Positions 49,671-57,954 of a DNA stretch of 64,000 bases are shown here, one piece after another. Origin of the DNA: Symbiodinium natans (Eukaryota > Sar > Dinophyceae > Suessiales > Symbiodiniaceae). The translations under genes and the position numbers were made by a program. The stretch's first letter is position 1. Every line of letters begins with the position of its first letter. Below the pieces are notes generated by a model that was given only the letters and a program-made list of their open reading frames with translations, searched no databases and was not told the origin of the DNA. Where the stretch lies: the NCBI GenBank assembly GCA_905221605.1, contig CAJNDS010002746.1:807889-871888 (forward strand), written 5' to 3'.

Positions 49671-49731
49671 AAAACGATCCCAGCCAGCTTGAAGGCTACA
49701 GTGCCTCGTGCAACCAGCTCCAAGGCCAGAA
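49671..49731 (+). CDS. Candidate plus-strand exon, unidentified
   Basis: Acceptor GGGATTACAG and donor AAC|GTAAGATAG (the best GTAAG donor seen) bound ENDPSQLEGYSASCNQLQGQ-N. It lies exactly between copies of element families C (49575-49665) and E (49748-49848). The minus strand is open too (YVLALELVARGTVAFKL) but lacks matching splice sites. Confidence 0.4.
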
Positions 49732-49747
49732 CGTAAGATAGGGGGCC

Positions 49748-49848
49748 TTCATAACTAGAAGAGGGTTTTGGGGGAAACTATGGTATACCTATAATTGAAG
49801 GGACCATGAGGGAAGACTATTTTGTAATTATTCCGACCCGCGCGAATA
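49748..49848. mobile_element. Short inverted-repeat element, family E
   Basis: GGCCTTCATAACTAGAAGAG...GGGACCATGAGGGAAGACTA...GTAATTATTCCGACCC. Copies at 38940-39052, 53930-54035 (opposite orientation) and 62388-62455. Confidence 0.7.
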
Positions 49849-50172
49849 CCTCTAGACTGCTTTCGGTGTGCCCCTAATCCCGAAACCATAAACCTGCAAA
49901 CCCGACACCCTAACAACCTAAACCCAAAACCCGAAGAAGCACACACACACACAAAACCAAAAACAAAGACAAGCAAAAACATAATAAATAATAAATATAA
50001 ACCCTATAAGCACAAAACCCTGCAAACTTAGCTGCAAACCCTAAACCCTGCTAACCCTAAACCCTAAACCCTAAACCCTAAACCCTAAACCCTAAACCCT
50101 AAACCCTAAACCCTAAACCCTAAACCCTGCAAACCCTAACCCTGCAAACCCTAACCCTGCAAACCCTAAGAC

Positions 50173-50270
50173 TGGGCCCTTGGGCTCAGGTCGTTCTGCG
50201 AGTGCGGGGGGTTGCGCCGCACCACGGCGTCGAGAACCGCCAGCGCGGCCGTCAGTGTGAGGAGTCGCAC
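50173..50270 (-). CDS. Exon, helical repeat-like segment, unidentified gene
   Basis: Acceptor AACCCTCAG, 32 codons: VRLLTLTAALAVLDAVVRRN, then PPHSQNDLSPRA. Donor CA|GTCTTAGGG. Third positions are nearly 90% G or C. The helix-turn pattern resembles an ARM or HEAT repeat. Confidence 0.7.
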
Positions 50271-50932
50271 CTGAGGGTTCGGGTCAATTTCGGGTGTAGG
50301 GTTTAGGGTTTGGGGTTTCGTTTCGGGTTTCGGGTTCAGGGATATTTGGGTTTGGGGCATGGAGTTTAGGGCTTAGATTGTAGGGTTTAGGATGTTTAGG
50401 ACTTAAAGGTTTGATAGGGTTCAGGGCTCATAGGGCTCACGGCTAGGGTTGAAAGCTTTCGGGTAGTGTGCAGAGGGTGTATGGGTTGAAGGTTTAGGGT
50501 TGGGAGCCACTGTGGGGATCCACCACAAACCTCTCCCCCCAACAAGAAACTATGCTTCGTTGTCCAGTATCCCAGGGAAACTAAAGGTTCACCTGTGGGG
50601 TTAGAAAGGGAATATAAGAACCCAAAAAGGCGAAAGGTTGCCTGCTCTACTACTACGTATGAGCACCAAAGCACATTCCGCTATTTTACGTGTCCGATTC
50701 GTGGACCTAACCCTAAACCCTAAACCATAAACCCTAAACCCTCCTGGTCGGCTTTCGAGGGCTTCGGGCTCCTAGCATTTACCGGGTTTAGGGTGGGTGG
50801 GCTTGAGGTCTTCTTGGGTAGGGTTTCGGGTTTAAGGGTTGGGGTCCCGATGAAAATCAACAAAATCTTTGGGTGAATAGGTTGAAAGTTCTATAGGCAT
50901 CAGGGGCCGATAGAACTTTGGGGAGTTGTTCC

Positions 50933-51011
50933 TTGGGATGTACGAACAGTCCTTACTAGGAGTCTAATCGAAGGGAACTATAATCCCTATTAAGGACTGT
51001 TACTATAAGGG
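50933..51011. mobile_element. Short inverted-repeat element, family A (truncated left end)
   Basis: TTGGGATGTACGAACAGTCC on the left and ATTAAGGACTGTTACTATAA on the right. It directly abuts a palindromic telomere-repeat structure. Confidence 0.65.
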
Positions 51012-51019
51012 TTTAAGGG

Positions 51020-51147
51020 TTAAGGGTTTAGGGTTTAGGGTTTAGGGCTTATAAGCCCTAAACCCTAAACCCTAAACCCTTAAAGTTGAGATCCCTAAAC
51101 CCTAAACCCTAAAGCCTATAGGCTTTAGGGTTTAGGGATCTCAACTT
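51020..51147. repeat. Two adjacent palindromes built of telomere-type repeat
   Basis: 51020-51083 is a perfect 64-bp palindrome centred on GGGCTTATAAGCCC, with arms of TTTAGGG units. 51083-51147 is a second, imperfect palindrome centred on GCCTATAGGC, with arms AAGTTGAGATCCCTAAACCC and a one-heptamer bulge. Confidence 0.9.
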
Positions 51148-51317
51148 ATTCCAAATCAGACCCAGTCTTGCGGCTTCTTTGGGGACTTTACGGCTCAGGT
51201 TGTCTCGACCCCAAGCCCCAAATCCCCCCAAACACCAACGCCCCAGCTGAGGCACTGAACTATTTCAAGCCCAACCATCCCCCCCCCCAAAAAAAAAGAA
51301 TAAACAAAATAAAATAA

Positions 51318-51368
51318 TAATCATCATCATCATCACCACCATCATCATCATCATCATATATATATATA
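51318..51368. repeat. ATC trinucleotide and TA dinucleotide microsatellite
   Basis: About ten ATC/ACC units followed by TATATATATA. Confidence 0.9.
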
Positions 51369-51452
51369 AGAGCCTAAACCCTAAACCCTAAACCCACAAA
51401 CTAAACGCTAAACCCAGAGCCGAGCACAAATCTCGCAGCTTTTATGTTTGCT

Positions 51453-51506
51453 TCTCAGGCGCCGAGTGGTGGTGCGGATTCCTCTGCAGAGTCTTTTGCT
51501 GGAGAT
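51453..51506 (+). CDS. Candidate plus-strand exon, low confidence
   Basis: A strong pyrimidine-tract acceptor (TTTATGTTTGCTTCTCAG) is followed by APSGGADSSAESFAGDS and CAG|GGTTTGG. The minus strand reads ESPAKDSAEESAPPLGA then a stop. Strand is uncertain. Confidence 0.3.
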
Positions 51507-52074
51507 TCAGGGTTTGGGGTTTAAGGGTCTGGGGTTGGCTTAGGGTTTAGGGACCCTCACCCTAAGCAACCCTAAACCCCTAAACCCTAAACCCTAAACC
51601 CTAGACCCTAAAGAATGTATGGTTGAGATTTTTGGGTGTCGGTGTTCAGGCTTTAGGGTTTAGCGGGTTTTAGCCTTCAAAGTCTTGACGGGTTCTGGAA
51701 TCTGGAATGGTTCCCAGGAAGCCTAGAAATAACAGGGGGTGGTTCTAGGGTTTAGGCTTTATAGGCTTTAGGGCTTAGAGCTTGGGGTGTAAGGCCCCTT
51801 CGTTGTTCCATGGGGTCTGTAAGGGAGCCTCAGGTACTAGGGGTCTCGGGGTGCAGGGACCCAACATGTGATGGAGGGCCTATTTATGTAAATGCTCAAT
51901 GGGTATTTGAGGCAGGGTAAATGTTACTGTCATTTGTAGGGAGTATGTGGGAAAATCGGGAAATCACCAAAGCATGGTGCAGCTGTGGGCGGGAAGACAT
52001 GATGCTCAGCAAGGGCTTGTGCGAAGCACAATGGCTTTGAGACCCCTGTACATGATTTAAAGAGCCAGTTCTAC

Positions 52075-52226
52075 AGGGTAAAGTTTCTGGCTTCGGGGTG
52101 AGGAGCGTAAATCAGGACATCGTCGAGCTCGCTCAGGCCAGCGGCTCTTATTGCGCGAACAGTCAAGAGACAAGACCTCTTGCCGGAAGCACAGAACGAC
52201 GGAGGCCCAAAACCAAGGGCCAGTAA
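52075..52226 (+). CDS. Candidate plus-strand terminal exon
   Basis: Acceptor AGTTCTACAG, then GKVSGFGVRSVNQDIVELAQ, then ASGSYCANSQETRPLAGSTE, and on to TAA. The minus strand is open across the same bases (QEVLSLDCSRNKSRWPERAR). If plus is right, it breaks the otherwise uniform strand of the window. Confidence 0.35.
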
Positions 52227-52384
52227 CCCTAAACCCTACACCATACACCATACACCCTAAACCCTAAACCCTAAACCCTAAACCCTACACCCTAAACCCT
52301 AAACCCTAAACCCTAAACCCTAAACCCCAAACCCGAACAACCACAGCCTAGAACGGGTTTAGGCAGGTTGGGCTTCCAGGTGCC

Positions 52385-52470
52385 GTATATCCCCTATGTG
52401 GACCCTTTAGGGGATTCTAGATGGTACCGAATTCCCTCATTCCCTCATTCCCTACCAAGACTCAGATAGG
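52385..52470. mobile_element. Short inverted-repeat element, family F
   Basis: Ends with GGTACCGAATTCCCTCATTC and CCTCATTCCCTACCAAGACT, matching 49225-49320 in the same orientation; its left end is diverged. Confidence 0.55.
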
Positions 52471-52552
52471 CTTCGACCTAAAGCCTAAACCCTAAACCCT
52501 AAACCCCAAACCCTAAGCCCTAAACCCTAAACCTAGACTCTAAGATCTAAAC

Positions 52553-52649
52553 CTTTCAGGCTATCTGTGGCGCTGAGGGTCAGCGGAAGTGACAGCGAGG
52601 CCGCAAGGAAGTACTGCACGACATGCCAGAGCTCCCGGATGAGGGACGC
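52553..52649 (-). CDS. Exon, hydrophobic helical segment, unidentified gene
   Basis: Acceptor ACCCTGAAG, 32 codons (ASLIRELWHVVQYFLAASLS, then LPLTLSATDSLK), one base, donor G|GTTTAGATC. Third positions are about 80% G or C. Phase 0 at the start fits a GA donor at 53024. Confidence 0.65.
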
Positions 52650-53023
52650 CTTCAGGGTTTAGGGTTCAGGGTTCGGGGTTTAGGGTGTTTTTTTTTTCGA
52701 TTTGGGGTCTGACAAGGATTACTGTGGGGTGAGGGCCCTAAACCAAAACCGAAACCCCAAAACCCTATTCCTGACCCAAAGCGCCCCAATCCTGAACTCT
52801 GTCTGCCAGAAACCTCTCACAAGAAAGCTATACTCCGATCTCGCTTATATAATGGGGTCACCAAATCTGGAGTTTGGGTTTAGAGTTCAAGGTGTAGAGT
52901 TTAAGGCAGTGAAGAGACCCATTACACTGACTTTACTTAGGGGACGTATAACTTAAAACCCAATAAGCCCCTTACACCGCTTACACCTCTCCTTAACCCT
53001 GAAACCCTCAACCCAGATGAGTC

Positions 53024-53097
53024 TGTAGGCTTGTATAGGTACTGCTGCAGGGGCTGGAATGAGGCGCACGTAAGGACTGTTCCAAGTACCCACTCGT
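53024..53097 (-). CDS. Exon, unidentified gene
   Basis: Acceptor AGGGCTAG, two bases that complete an Asp codon with the upstream exon, then 24 codons EWVLGTVLTCASFQPLQQYL-YKPT and a GA donor (ACA|GACTCATC). Both junctions keep phase. Confidence 0.5.
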
Positions 53098-53253
53098 CTA
53101 GCCCTTAAAAAGCCAGCAAATTAAGTTTAAACCCACTATGACCCTAGTGTAGAAAGCCCTAAACCCTACAGTAAACCAGCAAGCCCTCAACCCTGAACCC
53201 AAAATCCTATGTAGTGTAAAAATAGGCCTAAACCCGAAACCCTGAACCCTCAC

Positions 53254-53309
53254 CAGTGTAGAAAGCCCGAAGGCCCCAAATCTGCGATCTTGAGAGCCCT
53301 GCAACCGGC
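53254..53309 (-). CDS. Exon, unidentified gene
   Basis: A strong acceptor (CATGTTTCTTGCAG) and donor CTG|GTGAGGG. The phase from the upstream exon gives Q-PVAGLSRSQIWGLRAFYT. The last 15 bp of this exon recur as a degenerate copy at about 53143-53157. Confidence 0.55.
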
Positions 53310-53344
53310 CTGCAAGAAACATGAAAAATATTACCCTCGTAAGG

Positions 53345-53495
53345 AAGAGTAGTTGTATGTATGTATATATATATATGTATGTACGTATGTATGTATAAAT
53401 AACTATAAAAAAATATAATTATAGAATTATAGAATTATAGAAGTATATATTTATATACTTATATAATTATATATATATATATGTTTGTGTTTTTT
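53345..53495. repeat. AT-rich microsatellite region
   Basis: GTATGTATATATA units and TATAATTATAGAATTATAG units over about 150 bp, in the intron upstream (in gene sense) of the exon at 53309. Confidence 0.85.
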
Positions 53496-53649
53496 TGGGG
53501 GGGTCTTAGACAATGGTACATCTTTATGTGGTCCCTTGAAAACATCGGCGACACAAACGCAAAGCAAGTAAGTTTGCAAAGGGGGGGCGTAGGGGAAATC
53601 GCTCTTTCGGTCGGTTCAGGGTTTCAGGCTCAGGGATTCGGGCTTCTAC

Positions 53650-53755
53650 TGTAGGGCAAGAAGAGAAGGCAGCAGCCCACCGGATGCCCAACAGCCCTCC
53701 GCTCTTTGCGCCTGGGTCTCGTAGTACATCGGCATGTTTCGCCAAAAGCAAGCAT
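53650..53755 (-). CDS. Exon, unidentified gene
   Basis: Acceptor TGATCCCAG, two bases (Asp codon with the upstream exon), 34 codons from ACFWRNMPMYYETQAQRAEG to GGLLPSLLAL, two bases, donor CA|GTAGAAG. It joins both neighbours in phase. Confidence 0.55.
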
Positions 53756-53929
53756 CTGGGATCAGGATCTAGGGTTTCGGGCTTATAAAATTTAGGGTCT
53801 AAGGTTTAGATTCGCGTTTCGGGTACAGGGGCTCGCCCCCTCTCTCCTCCAGTGACAACTCGATGCCCTAAATTCTATCACCCCACAGCTGACCCCCCGA
53901 CCCATCCGGGAAAGCCCCAGCTTGCGTAA

Positions 53930-54035
53930 ATATAGAGTTCGGAATAGCTAGTAATAGTATTCTCTTATGGTCCCTTAATCAGTATACCATAACTACCTCC
54001 CCCCCAAAACCCTATTCGAACTACTAAGGCCCCTA
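53930..54035. mobile_element. Short inverted-repeat element, family E (reverse orientation)
   Basis: TCGGAATAGCTAGTAATAGT, TTATGGTCCCTTAATCAGTA and AACTACTAAGGCCCC match family E read on the minus strand. Confidence 0.7.
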
Positions 54036-54119
54036 TATTGCATCCTAAACTAAACTCTAAAACCCTGAACCTCAGCCTCAGACTTGCTTTCAACAGCTAG
54101 GCATACCCCACAAAGCCAC

Positions 54120-54147
54120 CTGCTATGGGGTAGGAGCCCTTCTCAGC
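54120..54147 (-). CDS. Very small exon, unidentified gene
   Basis: A pyrimidine-rich acceptor (TTTCGCTTTCTTCCTCAAG), nine codons AEKGSYPIA, one base, donor G|GTGGCTTTG. Phase fits the exon at 53755. Confidence 0.45.
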
Positions 54148-54328
54148 CTTGAGGAAGAAAGCGAAACAGGGGTTCAGGGTTTAGGGCTTCATTGCAAAGA
54201 CTCCGATAGGTTTAGGATCGATATCTATGGATTCGTCTTTATGGCTTCTGTGGTTCACCTTAAACCCTAACCCCTAACCCCTAACCCCTAAACCGTAAAC
54301 CCTAAACCCTAAACCCTAAACCCCTCAC

Positions 54329-54400
54329 CGGCTCCCGATACCTCTGAAGCCGTGCCGAGCTGCTCACACCCCTGGAGGGTGGCTGCGGCAAAGGGAGGAC
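54329..54400 (-). CDS. Exon, unidentified gene
   Basis: Acceptor TTGGTTGGCCAG, two bases, 23 codons PPFAAATLQGCEQLGTASEV-SGA, one base, donor G|GTGAGGGG. The phase to the tiny exon at 54147 does not fit, so another exon may be missing between. Confidence 0.5.
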
Positions 54401-54594
54401 CTGGCCAACCAATGGTGAAAAGGTTTAGGGTTTAGGGTTTAGGGTTTAGGGTTCACGGTTCAGGGTTTTTGGGGTTTTTGGGGTTTTAGGGGTTTGAAAG
54501 TTCGGTGGTTTGGGGTTTTTGGGCTTTGGGGCCCTCCGTCCCTCGATCCCATCCCGCACCTAACCTCAACTACTCTTCGAACTCAATTGAAGAA

Positions 54595-54615
54595 TATATA
54601 TATATATACATATAC

Positions 54616-54646
<31 letters not shown>

Positions 54647-54660
54647 CATATACATATATT
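54595..54660. repeat. TA/CATA microsatellite
   Basis: Alternating ATATAT and ACATATACAT for about 65 bp. Confidence 0.9.
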
Positions 54661-54965
54661 TAAAGGATCCCGAAAAAGGACCCGAATTTAGAGAACTAAT
54701 CTCATGGGTTCCCCTACCAGCCCCCTCGATGCTACAACCCCTAGGTTCCCCCCCATAATTTAAGGCTATCTAGGAATAATTATAAGGGGGGAACCTAAAA
54801 AAGGGTTAGTATAGAGGGGGGTAGTAGGAGAACCCATGATACTCACATGCCTACTTAGGAGCCTCTCTTGAAAAATGAGCAGCGGGAGGAGATTTGGTTG
54901 ACATCAGTTTGGGGTTTAGGGTTTAGGGTTCAGGGTTCACGGTTTAGGGTTTAGGGTGTTGAGAC

Positions 54966-55042
54966 CTCGTAGAAGAGGTGCTGGACCAAAGCCAGGATGT
55001 GCCGATCTGCGTAGGCAACCTCGCACGCAACAAGAAAGGCTG
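54966..55042 (-). CDS. Exon, helical segment, unidentified gene
   Basis: Acceptor CTTGCTTACCAG, two bases, 25 codons AFLVACEVAYADRHILALVQ-HLFYE, donor GAG|GTCTCAAC. Both sites are good. Confidence 0.6.
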
Positions 55043-55129
55043 CTGGTAAGCAAGGGCTGCAAATGAGGGTCTTAATTTAGGTATAGAGCTTAGGGTTTAG
55101 GGTTTAGGGTTTAGGGTTCAGGGTTTAGG

Positions 55130-55285
55130 GGTTTAGTTTCTAAGGCAGTTACATGGTCCCTTAGTATGGGCCCTTGATTGGGGACCCCTTGTATACCCCT
55201 TCTTACCCTATACAACCCAAGGGCGTATACTTCAGAACCCTTTAGTCGAGGTAAGGGACCATATACGGGGCCCCTGTAACTACCC
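55130..55285. mobile_element. Short inverted-repeat element, family D
   Basis: TTTCTAAGGCAGTTACATGG on the left mirrors GGCCCCTGTAACTACCCTTA-GATAG on the right. About 155 bp, the longest copy. Related ends occur at 19650-19735 and 47463-47515. Confidence 0.7.
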
Positions 55286-55889
55286 TTAGATAGTTTACCT
55301 AAACCTCCCCAAAGTACGTGAGATAATGGTTCTTTGATCGGTTTCGGGCTCTTTGCTTACATACTCTGGGGGGTCCAGGGTCTGAAGCTCGGCATAAGGG
55401 GTGTGGAATTGAACAAGGGCACTTCTGTCAAGCATAGCTACTCGTGACTCCAATAAAGAAACATGTGCGCTTCACCTGTTTTTGCACATATCAGCTCTAG
55501 GTGAGAGTACTTTTTGAAAAAACAACTGTAGCGTTTAGTTTAGGGATGAGGGTTGTAGGTTTGTGGTGGGGTATGGCGACTGGTATGTCACACAGAAGAG
55601 GTGAGTAAGAATTTTGGGCAACCCTGTTGGGCCTAAACCCTTGACCCTAAACTCCTGCAATGATCCACGCAAGGAACCCTAAACAGCAAACTAAATTAGT
55701 GCCGAATACACCCCCTGACAAGGTAGTAACAAGCCCAAACCTGAAACCCAACGTTGCGCATGGTTAAAGAAACTGAAAAACCATGCTGTTCTACTCTAAA
55801 TATGAACCTTCGATGGCAACTTAGCTTAAGTTCCTTATGCATAAGAGCCCAGTAAGCCATGCAGCCAACCGGACAGGACAACACCCCTA

Positions 55890-56041
55890 GTCCTAAACCC
55901 TAAACCCTAAACCCTAAACCCTAAACCCTAAACCCTAAACCCTAAACCCTAAACCCTAAACCCTAAACCCTAAACCCTAAACCGTAAACCCCAAACCCTA
56001 AACCCTAAACCCTAAACCCTAAACCCTAAACCCTAAACCCC
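55890..56041 (-). repeat. CCCTAAA tract
   Basis: About 21 units with one CCGTAAA and one CCCCAAA variant. Confidence 0.95.
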
Positions 56042-57047
56042 ACCCCAGGAACTGCCGACAAGACACCAAACTGCGCTGGTTCATCAAGAGGGCGCACCCC
56101 CGCACCTTGCGTCACACCACTATATCTTATACCCCTAAACCCTGAACCTTAAACCCTAAACCCTAAACCTTCCCAAAAGTAGATCGACAGTGTTCTAAGG
56201 GAATGCAAGGCACAGTTCCACTTTCTCACCCGAGGCACGCACTTCTACACCCTAAACCCTCAACCCTAAAACCCGTTCTGTTGCAAGGCCCCCTGAGCGA
56301 GGGAGTGCATGTGCTACTTTGGGGGGGAAACCATAAACCCTAAACCGTACTACTTGAGTCTTCGAGGTTCATGGGTACTTACAACCCCTTGAGGGTTAAG
56401 GGTTGAGAGTTTAGGTTTAGGGCTCAGGGGTACTTATAACCTCTGAGTCCCCTAAGGAGGCTATAAGTACAACTAGAACTGGGGTTTTGAGTACCCATGG
56501 CAAACCCTACACAACCCTAAACCGCAAATCCCTTCTTTTAAGGTTGTGGGCTTGGGGGTTTTATTTAGGGTTTAGGTTTAGAGGACTCTTTTGGGGATTT
56601 GGGTTTTGGGGTTTCATGTGGGGGTTTAGACCAAAGATGGTTTCCAACACTTGTAGATGCATCTTCTTCTTCATGAAACGGAGCTGTGCTGGAGGTGCAT
56701 TGCGTCAATGTTATAGGGGGGGTAGGGTTTAGGGTTTAGGGTTCAGGGTTCAGGGTTTAGGGTTTAGGGTTTAGGCCTAGGCTGGGTGCTTTGGGTAGTC
56801 TGGCCTGGCATGCTACAGGGAAAATAATGGCTTCAGGCTCCAGCCCGGCAACTCTGGGTGACCCTGACACCTACAAGTCGACGCCGACGCTGGGAAGTCA
56901 CCAGGTTTAGGGTTCAGGGCTCAGGGCTCAGTGCTTAGGGTTTAGGGGTTCAGGGTTTAGTGGTTTAGGGTTTAGGGTTGAGGGTATAGGGTTGAGGGTT
57001 TAGGGCTCAGGGCTTCGGGGTTTGTAAGCTCCCCGAAGTCTGGGGGC

Positions 57048-57309
57048 TCATTCATCTGCGGCAATGAAGGCCTGGAAGTCTCGGATGTCATGCTCGATGA
57101 AGCTGAAGCCCATCCTTTGAAGATATGCCACTTCTGCGGTCTGTGACGCGCCCAGGCCGCCACCCTCCCGAGCTTTCGCTTTCGCAGCCTCGTCGCAAAG
57201 CTGATCCCAGGGCACCTTTCCTTGGCCCGTGCGACCTTCGAAATAGAACACGTGCAGCTCCTGATGCAGCTGTGCCGCGAAGTCCGCGTTCTTTTTCCAC
57301 TCCTCGAAC
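57048..57309 (-). CDS. Membrane protein gene, terminal exon
   Basis: Exon 3 follows acceptor GAACTAG and reads FEEWKKNADFAAQLHQELHV, then FYFEGRTGQGKVPWDQLCDE, then AKAREGGGLGASQTAEVAYL and on to FIAADE and TGA. It is a soluble, charged C-terminal domain. The phrase GLGASQTAEVAYL followed by FIEHDIRDFQ recurs, from memory, in uncharacterised dinoflagellate proteins, so this may be a lineage-specific domain of unknown function. Confidence 0.7.
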
Positions 57310-57415
57310 CTAGTTCATGGTTGGGATTGTATTAAAAATTGGAATCTATATTCCTTATTGGGTCTAAGTACCCTTGAAAATCTAAAATGTTACCCAACTA
57401 TGACAAAAGAACCAC

Positions 57416-57682
57416 TGGCACCCCCATGGTGCCCGTCCATCTTTCGCCCAGCAAAGCTGCTGGGCCTTGTGAGTAGCCTCTGCAAGCTCCCTCTGCCATG
57501 ATATGTCGGACTGGTCGCTTTTGATCACGAGTAGCTGGCCCATAGCCTCAGCATCGCTGCGCTTAAAAGCGAGCATCTGTCGGTTGTCCGGGCTGTCAAT
57601 ACGATCTGGATCCACCTCCACTACGTTGAGATATGTTTCGGCTGGAACCTGGCCATAGATGCCTTGGTTGGCTCTTAACACC
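57416..57682 (-). CDS. Membrane protein gene, middle exon
   Basis: Exon 2 follows acceptor TTTTTTTCTGAG and reads VLRANQGIYGQVPAETYLNV, then VEVDPDRIDSPDNRQMLAFK, and on to KDGRAPWGC. Donor CA|GTGGTTC restores the frame of exon 3 across a 106-bp intron; an alternative GTAACA donor 24 bp on would break the frame. Soluble domain, function unknown. Confidence 0.6.
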
Positions 57683-57954
57683 CTCAGAAAAAAACCCAAA
57701 ATAAGATCTTCATAAACCCCAGAAGGGAGAAGATAACATATCCCAATGGCCAAGTCCTCAGAAAGCACTCCTAATAAATGGGGGTTTCGGAAATTGGGGG
57801 TACCTTCTTGGGGTCCTTACTATACGGGAATCCTACTATTTGGGTTCTATACCAAGGGGTTCCTTATTTTCCTAAACCCCCAAATGAGATTTTTCACAAA
57901 CACCAGGAGGGACAGCGAAACATATCCCAATGGCCAAGTTAGATGCTATGGCAC
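57683..57954 (-). other. Intron containing an inverted-repeat element and a duplicated flank
   Basis: About 272 bp between coding exons 1 and 2. It holds an element copy at about 57785-57872 (GGGGTACC...GGTTCCTTATTTTC) flanked by two diverged copies of a segment of about 60 bp beginning CTTGGCCATTGGGATATGTT in gene sense (about 57880-57937 and 57694-57756). Confidence 0.6.
57785..57872. mobile_element. Short inverted-repeat element, family B2, inside an intron
   Basis: CGGAAATTGGGGGTACCTTC on the left and AGGGGTTCCTTATTTTCC on the right, in the intron of the membrane-protein gene. Confidence 0.7.

Larger units (their letters stand above)
55043..57047. repeat. Spacer with inverted-repeat elements, repeat tracts and ambiguous islands
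   Basis: Element family D (55130-55285, both ends visible), family C (56360-56505), CCCTAAA tract (55890-56040) and TTTAGGG/TTCAGGG (56725-56775, 56900-57015). Open islands at 56049-56115 (plus RNCRQDTKLRWFIKRAHPRT, or minus), 56175-56235 and 56825-56902 (plus ATG ASGSSPATLGDPDTYKST) were not assigned. Confidence 0.5.
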
